From Nicotiana tabacum (lineage: Eukaryota > Streptophyta > Magnoliopsida > Solanales > Solanaceae): a stretch of 64,000 nucleotides of DNA. Under the pieces are notes generated by a model. The model was not told the DNA's origin and made no database searches. It saw nothing but the letters and a program-made list of their open reading frames with translations. Shown here in pieces: positions 57,696-64,000 of this stretch (position 1 is its first letter; every line of letters starts with the position of its first letter). Position numbers and translations under genes: made by a program. The stretch spans positions 157,715,436-157,779,435 of the forward strand of contig NC_134087.1 in assembly GCF_000715075.1 (NCBI RefSeq), read 5' to 3'.

Positions 57696-58109
57696 GAAAG
57701 AATGACTCCACCCAAGGAGGTCTCGACAAAGTTCCACCGGTTTGGAATCAAAGATACATTTTGGTTCAGGGAAACGCAAGTTCATTGAAGGTCAGGTGTC
57801 CAGTCCAAAGAGCATGTCATGTCCATTTAAAGCCAGCATTGTCTTCCTCAGATAAGTCTTTCTCGTCCCGAAAGGGACACTCCTTTTCTGAAGTTTTCTT
57901 TCTCCTTTATTTGTTTTTCTTCGAATCCCTTTCGTGTTTAACCCCAAGTTCCAGATATACCGAAAAGGACAGGTGGCAGGTTTGGTTTCACGGAATTCTG
58001 TTTCATGAAGGAAAACACCTCATTTCGTTGGTACGTCTGTCCAAACCTGATGAATCAAGATGTTTCACTGCGTTCGAAGTAAAGAGGAAAGAGAGAAATT
58101 TCCCCAGCA

Positions 58110-58500
58110 AGTCCGCCTCGTACAAATCCCCACAGGGCTTCCCTTTGTACAAATCCGCACAAAGAATCCACTGCGTAAATATTCCCCAAAGAGTCTGCCC
58201 CAGCGAAATCCACACAGATTTTCTCTCTTGTACAGATCCCCACAAGGTCTTCCCTTTGTTAATACTAATAAAAAAAAGGATTTCCCCAGCAAATCCCCAG
58301 CGAGTCCCTTTGTAAAAATCCCCAGCGAGTTTACCCCAACAAATCCTGGAAAGTCCGCTTTGAAGCAAATCCCCAGCATGTCCCCGTTGTACAAAAATCC
58401 ACATATAGAATCCACTTTGTAAATATCCCCCCACAGAGCTTCCCTTTGTACAAATCCCCACAAAACAACTCCAATAAAATCCCCGTTGAGAATCTCCAAG
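58110..58500 (+). repeat. Imperfect short repeats in the Ogre-C 3' UTR
   Basis: Recurrent TACAAATCCCCAC, GGGCTTCCCTTTGTAC and CCCCAGC words, spaced irregularly at about 25-45 bases. Not found in A or B. Confidence 0.7.
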
Positions 58501-58914
58501 CAAAACGGGACACAAAAAAAAAGAGCCTTACGAGGCAAATCATCACAGAATCTGGAAATACAAGCCTGAGCAGTATAAAAGGCTTCGCCATTTGAATCCA
58601 ATTAATGGCAAGACTTCGCAACAGAAATAAGGACGCAACAAAGTAACTGGAATGATCAAGGTCACCAAACCAACCGTCATTTCCGAACTAACAATTGTTC
58701 TTTGTCTGAAAAGTTGAAACAGGTATAATCCAAGACAACCGTGCAAGAAGCAGGTGTCACCCAAAAAAGAAGGTACATGGGTACAAGAAAATAGTTTGGA
58801 AATAAGGAATTCACTCGAAACGTAAGTTTCCACGAGACTCCCTTTTATCTTCTACTAAAACAAGGAAATTCAAAAAAAAAGAGGTCAGTTAGTATTCTCG
58901 AACTTTGTCCCCAA

Positions 58915-61900
58915 CCAGTCAATATTAGGGTTTTAAACCCTAAACTGAACTTTTCCATTTAGTCAGCATTAGCGTTTTAAACCCTAAACTGAACTTTTCC
59001 ATTTAGTCAGCATTAGGGTTTCAAACCCTAAACTGAACTTTTCCATTTAGTCAGCATTAGGGTTTTAAACCCTAAACTGAACTTTTCCATTTAGTCAGCA
59101 TTAGGGTTTTAAACCCTAAAATGAACTCTTTCCTTCAGTCAGCATTAGGGTTTTAAACCCTAAACTGAACTTTTCCTTTCAATCAGCATTAGGGTTTTAA
59201 ACCCTAAACTGAACTCTTTCCAATCAGTCAGCATTAGGGTTTTAAACCCTAAACTGAACTTTTTCCATTTAGTCAGCATTAGGGTTTTAAACCCTAAATT
59301 GAAATTTTTCCATTCAGTCAGCATTAGGGTTTTAAACCCTAAACTGAACTTTTTCCATTCAGTCAGTATTAGGGTTTTAAACCCTAAACTGAACTCTTTC
59401 CTTTAGTCAGAATTATGGTTTTAAACCCTAAACTGAACTCTTTCCTTCAGTCAGCATTAGGGTTTTAAACCCTAAACTGAACTTTTTCCATTTAGTGAGC
59501 ATTAGCGTTTTAAACCCTAAACTGAACTTTTTCCTTCAATCGGCATTAGGGTTTTAAACCCTAAACTGAACTTTTCCATTTAGTCAGCATTAGGGTTTTA
59601 AACCCTAAATTGAACTCTTTCTTTTAGTCAGCATTAGGGTTTTAAACCCTAAACTGAACTCTTTCCATCAGTCAGCATTAGGGTTTTAAACCCTAAACTG
59701 AACTTTTTCCATTCAGTCAGCATTAGGGTTTTAAACCCTAAACTGAACTCTTTCCTTTAGTCAGCATTAGGGTTTTAAACCCTAAACTGAACTCTTTCCT
59801 TTAGTCAGCATTAGGGTTTTAAACCCTAAACTGAACTTTTTCCTTTAGTCAGCATTAGGGTTTTAAACCATAAAATGAACTTTTTCCTTCAGTCGGCATT
59901 AGGGTTTTAAACCCTAAACTGAACTCTTTCCTTCAGTCAGCATTAGGGTTTTAAAACCCTAAATTGAACTTTTTCCATTTAGTCAGTATTAGGGTTTTAA
60001 ACCCTAAACTGAACTCTTTCCTTTAGTCAGCATTAGGGTTTTAAAACCCTAAACTGAACTTTTTCCATTCAGTCAGTATTAGGGTTTTAAACCCTAAACT
60101 GAACTCTTTCCTTTAGTCAGCATTATGGTTTTAAACCCTAAACTGAACTCTTTCCTTCAGTCAGCATTAGGGTTTTAAACCCTAAACTGAACTTTTTCCA
60201 TTCAGTCAGCATTAGGGTTTTAAACCCTAAACTGAACTTTTCCTTTAGTCAGCATTAGGGTTTTAAACCCTAAACTGAACTTTTTCCATTCAGTCAGCAT
60301 TAGGGTTTTAAACCCTAAACTGAACTTTTCCTTTAGTCAGCATTAGGGTTTTAAAACTTTAAACTGAACTTTTCCATTTAGTCAGCATTAGGGTTTTAAA
60401 CCCTAAACTGAACTCTTTCTTTTAGTCACTAAACTGAACTCTTTCCATCAGTCAGCATTAGGGTTTTAAACCCTAAACTAAACTTTTTCCATTCAGTCAG
60501 CATTAGGGTTTTAAACCCTAAACTGAACTCTTTCCTTTAGTCAGCATTAGGGTTTTAAACCCTAAACTGAACTCTTTCCTTTAGTCAGCATTAGGGTTTT
60601 AAACCTTAAACTGAACTTTTTCCTTTAGTCAGCATTAGGGTTTTAAACCATAAAGTGAACTTTTTCCTTCAGTCGGCATTAGGGTTTTAAACCCTAAACT
60701 GAACTCTTTCCTTCAGTCAGCATTAGGGTTTTAAAACCCTAAATTGAACTTTTTCCATTCAGTCAGTATTAGGGTTTTAAACCCTAAACTGAACTCTTTC
60801 CTTTAGTCAGCATTAGGGTTTTAAACCCTAAACTAAACTCTTTTCTTTAGTCAGCATTAGGGTTTTAAACCCTAAACTAAACTTTTTCCATTTAGTCAGC
60901 ATTAGGGTTTTAAACCCAAAACTGAACTTTTTCCATTCAGTCAGCATTAGGGTTTTAAACCCTAAACTGAACTTTTCCTTTAGTCAGCATTAGGGTTTTA
61001 AAACCTTAAACTGAACTTTTCCATTTAGTCAGCATTAGGGTTTTAAACCCTAAACTGAACTGTTTCCTTTAGTCAGCATTAGGGTTTTAAACCTTAAACT
61101 GAACTCTTTCCTTCAGTCAGCATTAGGGTTTTAAACCCTAAACTGAACTTTTTCCATTCAGTCAGCATTAGGGTTTTAAACCCTAAACTGAACTTTTTTC
61201 TTTAGTCAGCATTAGGGTTTTAAACCCTAAACTGAACTCTTTCCTTTAGTCAGCATTAGGGTTTTAAACCCTAAACTGAACTTTTTCCTTCAGTCAGCAT
61301 TAGGGTTTTAAACCCTAAACTGAACTTTTTCCATTCAGCCAGCATTAGGGTTTTAAACCCTAAACTGAACTTTTTCCATTTAGTCAGCATTAGGGTTTTA
61401 AACCCTAAACTGAACTCTTTCCTTCAGTCAGCATTAGGGTTTTAAACCCTAAACTGAACTTTTTCCATTTAGTGAGCCTTAGGGTTTTAAACCCTAAACT
61501 GAACTCTTTCCTTCAGTCAGCATTAGGGTTTTAAACCTTAAACTAAACTTTTTCCATTAAGTCATTATTAGGGTTTTAAACCCTAAACTGAACTTTTTCC
61601 TTTAGTCAGCATTAGGGTTTTAAACCCTAAACTGAACTCTTTCCTTCAGTCAGCATTAGGGTTTTAAACCATAAACTGAACTCTTTCCTTCAATCAGTAT
61701 TAGGGTTTTAAACCATAAACTGAACTTTTTCTATTTAGTCAGCATTAGGGTTTTAAACCCTAAACTGAACTTTTTCTATTTACTCAGCATTAGGGTTTTA
61801 AACCCTAAACTGAACTTTTTCCATTCAGTCAGCAATAGGGTTTTAAACCCTAAACTGAACTTTTCCTTTAGTCAGCATTAGGGTTTTAAAACTTTAAATT

Positions 61901-64000
61901 GAACTTTTCCATTTAGTCAGTATTAGGGTTTTAAACCCTAAACTAAACTTTTTCCATTCAGTCAGCATTAGGGTTTTAAACCCTAAACTGAACTCTTTCC
62001 TTTAGTCAGCATTAGGGTTTTAAACCCTAAATTGAACTCTTTCCTTTAGTCAGCATTAGGGTTTTAAACCCTAAACTGAACTCTTTCCTTTAGTCAGCAT
62101 TAGGGTTTTAAACCCTAAACTGAACTTTTTCCATTCAGTCAACATTAGGGTTTTAAACCCTAAACTGAACTTTTTCCTTTAGTCAGCATTAGGGTTTTAA
62201 ACCATAAAGTGAACTTTTTCCTTCAGTCGGCATTAGGGTTTTAAACCCTAAACTGAACTCTTTCCTTCAGTCAGCATTAGGGTTTTAAAACCCTAAATTG
62301 AACTTTTTCCATTCAGTCAGTATTAGGGTTTTAAACCCTAAACTGAACTCTTTTCTTTAGTCAGCATTAGGGTTTTAAACCCTAAACTAAACTCTTTCCT
62401 TTAGTCAGCATTAGGGTTTTAAACCCTAAACTGAACTCTTTCCTTCAGTCAGCATTAGAGTTTTAGACCCTAAACTGAACTTTTTCCATTCAGTCAGCAT
62501 TAGGGTTTTAAACCCTAAACTAAACTTTTTCCATTTAGTCAGCATTAGGGTTTTAAACCCAAAACTGAACTTTTTCCATTCAGTCAGCATTAGGGTTTTA
62601 AACCCTAAACTGAACTTTTCCTTTAGTCAGCATTAGGGTTTTAAAACCTTAAACTGAACTTTTCCATTTAGTCAGCATTAGGGTTTTAAACCCTAAACTG
62701 AACTGTTTCCTTTAGTCAGCATTAGGGTTTTAAACCTTAAACTGAACTCTTTCCTTCAGTCAGCATTAGGGTTTTAAACCCTAAACTGAACTTTTTCCAT
62801 ATAGTCAGCATTAGGGTTTTAAACCCTAAACTGAACTCTTTCCTTCAGTCAGCATTAGGGTTTTAAACCTTAAACTGAACTTTTCCATTTAGTCAGCATT
62901 AGGGTTTTAAACCCTAAACTAAACTGTTTCCTTTAGTCAGCATTAGGGTTTTAAACCTTAAACTGAACTCTTTCCTTCAGTCAGCATTAGGGTTTTAAAC
63001 CCTAAACTGAACTTTTTCCATTCAGTTAACATTAGGGTTTTAAACCCTAAACTGAACTTTTTCCTTTAGTCAGCATTAGGGTTTTAAACCCTAAATTGAA
63101 CTCTTTCCTTTAGTCAGCATTAGGGTTTTAAACCCTAAACTGAACTTTTTCCTTCAGTCAGCATTAGGGTTTTAAACCCTAAACTGAACTTTTTCCATTC
63201 AGCCAGCATTAGGGTTTTAAACCCTAAACTGAACTTTTTCCATTTAGTCAGCATTAGGGTTTTAAACCCTAATCTGAACTCTTTCCTTCAGTCAGCATTA
63301 GGGTTTTAAACCCTAAACTGAACTTTTTCCATATAGTCAGCATTAGGGTTTTAAACCCTAAACTGAACTCTTTCCTTCAGTCAGCATTAGGGTTTTAAAC
63401 CTTAAACTGAACTTTTTCCATTCAGTCAGCATTAGGGTTTTAAACCCTAAACTGAACTTTTTCCTTTAGTCAGCATTAGGGTTTTAAACCCTAAACTAAA
63501 CTCTTTCCTTCAGTCAGCATTAGGGTTTTAAAACCCTAAATTGAACTTTTTCCATTCAGTCAGTATTAGGGTTTTAAACCCTAAACTGAACTCTTTCCTT
63601 TAGTCAGCATTAGGGTTTTAAACCCTAAACTGAAATCTTTCCTTCAGTCAGCATTAGGGTTTTATACCCTAAACTGAACTTTTTCCATTCAGTCAGCATT
63701 AGGGTTTTAAACCCTAAACTGAACTTTTTCAATTTAGTCAGCATTAGGGTTTTAAACCCAAAACTGAACTTTTTCCATTCAGTCAACATTAGGGTTTTAA
63801 ACCCTAAACTGAACTTTTCCTTTAGTCAGCATTAGGGTTTTAAAACCTTAAACTGAACTTTTTCATTTAGTCAGCATTAGGGTTTTAAACCCTAAACTGA
63901 ACTTTTCCATTTAGTCAACATTAGGGTTTTAAACCTTAAACTGAACTCTTTCCTTCAGTCAGCATTAGGGTTTTAAACCCTAAACTGAACTTTTTCCTTT
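58915..64000 (+). repeat. Large 3'-UTR tandem array of Ogre-C, ~45-bp units, continues past window
   Basis: About 110 units of 43-46 bp: AGTCAGCATTAGGG, TTTTAAACCCTAAACTGAAC, then a T-rich tail ending in CATTCAG, CTTCAG, CATTTAG or CTTTAG. Each unit contains telomere-like heptamers in inverted orientation around TTTTAAA. Longer-range duplication is visible: the segment around 59640-60060 recurs at 60420-60840 (exactly 780 bp away), and parts again near 62180-62330. This is a satellite-like array within the element. Confidence 0.96.

Larger units (their letters stand above)
57139..58914 (+). other. 3' UTR of Ogre-C before the array
   Basis: No gene. Class-c pseudoknot at 57285-57341, three AAAA-bulge hairpins (57534-57695), a conserved AGCATGTCATGTCC block near 57810, and a run of imperfect short repeats (58110-58500). 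An open frame at 57635-58315 crosses these elements and is not credible. Confidence 0.75.
42627..64000 (+). mobile_element. Ogre-C: Tat/Ogre LTR retrotransposon, 3' end outside window
   Basis: 5' LTR 42627-45996, PBS 46001, ORF1, gag-pro, intron, pol to 57138, 3' UTR with hairpins and a very large tandem array that reaches the window end; polypurine tract and 3' LTR are not in the window. The likely left target duplication is GTCAT (42622-42626), to be matched beyond 64000. The proteins are close to Ogre-A throughout, so A and C are one subfamily. C has the fewest defects in gag-pro and pol: a handful of stops, mostly of C-to-T type, and three single-base-type frameshifts. Confidence 0.93.

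Noticed and set aside
57635..58315. 226-residue open frame after the Ogre-C integrase
   Set aside because: It runs through the AAAA-bulge hairpins and short repeats, is not kept in A or B, and overlaps strong open frames on the other strand caused by the same repeats.
58915..64000. CRISPR array or true chromosome-end telomere
   Set aside because: Units are contiguous, lack unique spacers, and carry telomere words in both orientations within an LTR-element 3' UTR in a plant.

Overview
The window is plant nuclear DNA made almost wholly of very long Ty3/gypsy LTR retrotransposons of the Tat/Ogre lineage. Evidence for the lineage: LTRs of about 3-4 kb opening with TGTGAGCAC; a primer binding site for tRNA-Arg; an extra ORF1 ahead of gag; a short intron between protease and reverse transcriptase; a second, archaeal-type RNase H between the first RNase H and integrase; and tandem repeats in the 3' untranslated region. 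I see no host gene, rRNA, complete tRNA gene or CRISPR array. The source is a seed plant with a large genome; a member of the Solanaceae is my best guess from the look of the elements, but this is not proven.

Layout. Ogre-A (1-40584, its LTR start lying left of the window) is the oldest outer element. It is split inside gag by Ogre-B (7187-27050), a complete 19.9 kb element flanked by a perfect 5-bp duplication CCTCC. To the right of A lies a minus-strand remnant of a fourth, more distant Tat-type element, D (40585-42626). D is cut by Ogre-C (42627 to beyond 64000), whose 3' UTR carries a huge array of about 45-bp units running off the window. The order in each Ogre is LTR, tRNA-Arg PBS, structured leader, ORF1, spacer, gag-pro, intron, pol (RT, RNase H, aRNase H, integrase), 3' UTR with hairpins and tandem repeats, polypurine tract, LTR. 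All coding regions carry stops and frameshifts, so none encodes an intact polyprotein as it stands. All three introns keep in-frame GT...AG boundaries, and in each the gag-pro stop codon lies inside the 5' splice site.

Most notable observation: a compact RNA pseudoknot of about 55-64 nt, supported by many compensatory changes, occurs 12 times. It sits at equivalent places in each element: ahead of ORF1, between ORF1 and gag, just after integrase, and just ahead of the polypurine tract. Each position has its own sequence version of the same fold. A second family of covarying hairpins with an invariant AAAA bulge lies in clusters of up to three downstream of integrase. Other items are a primer-binding site complementary to about 40 nt of tRNA-Arg instead of the usual 18, a PBS-like decoy in U5, a G-patch domain after the protease, telomere-like motifs in Ogre-C, and evidence that the 3'-UTR arrays of A and C share a common ancestor. 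I do not recognise either RNA fold from any described family. Novelty would have to be confirmed by covariance-model searches.
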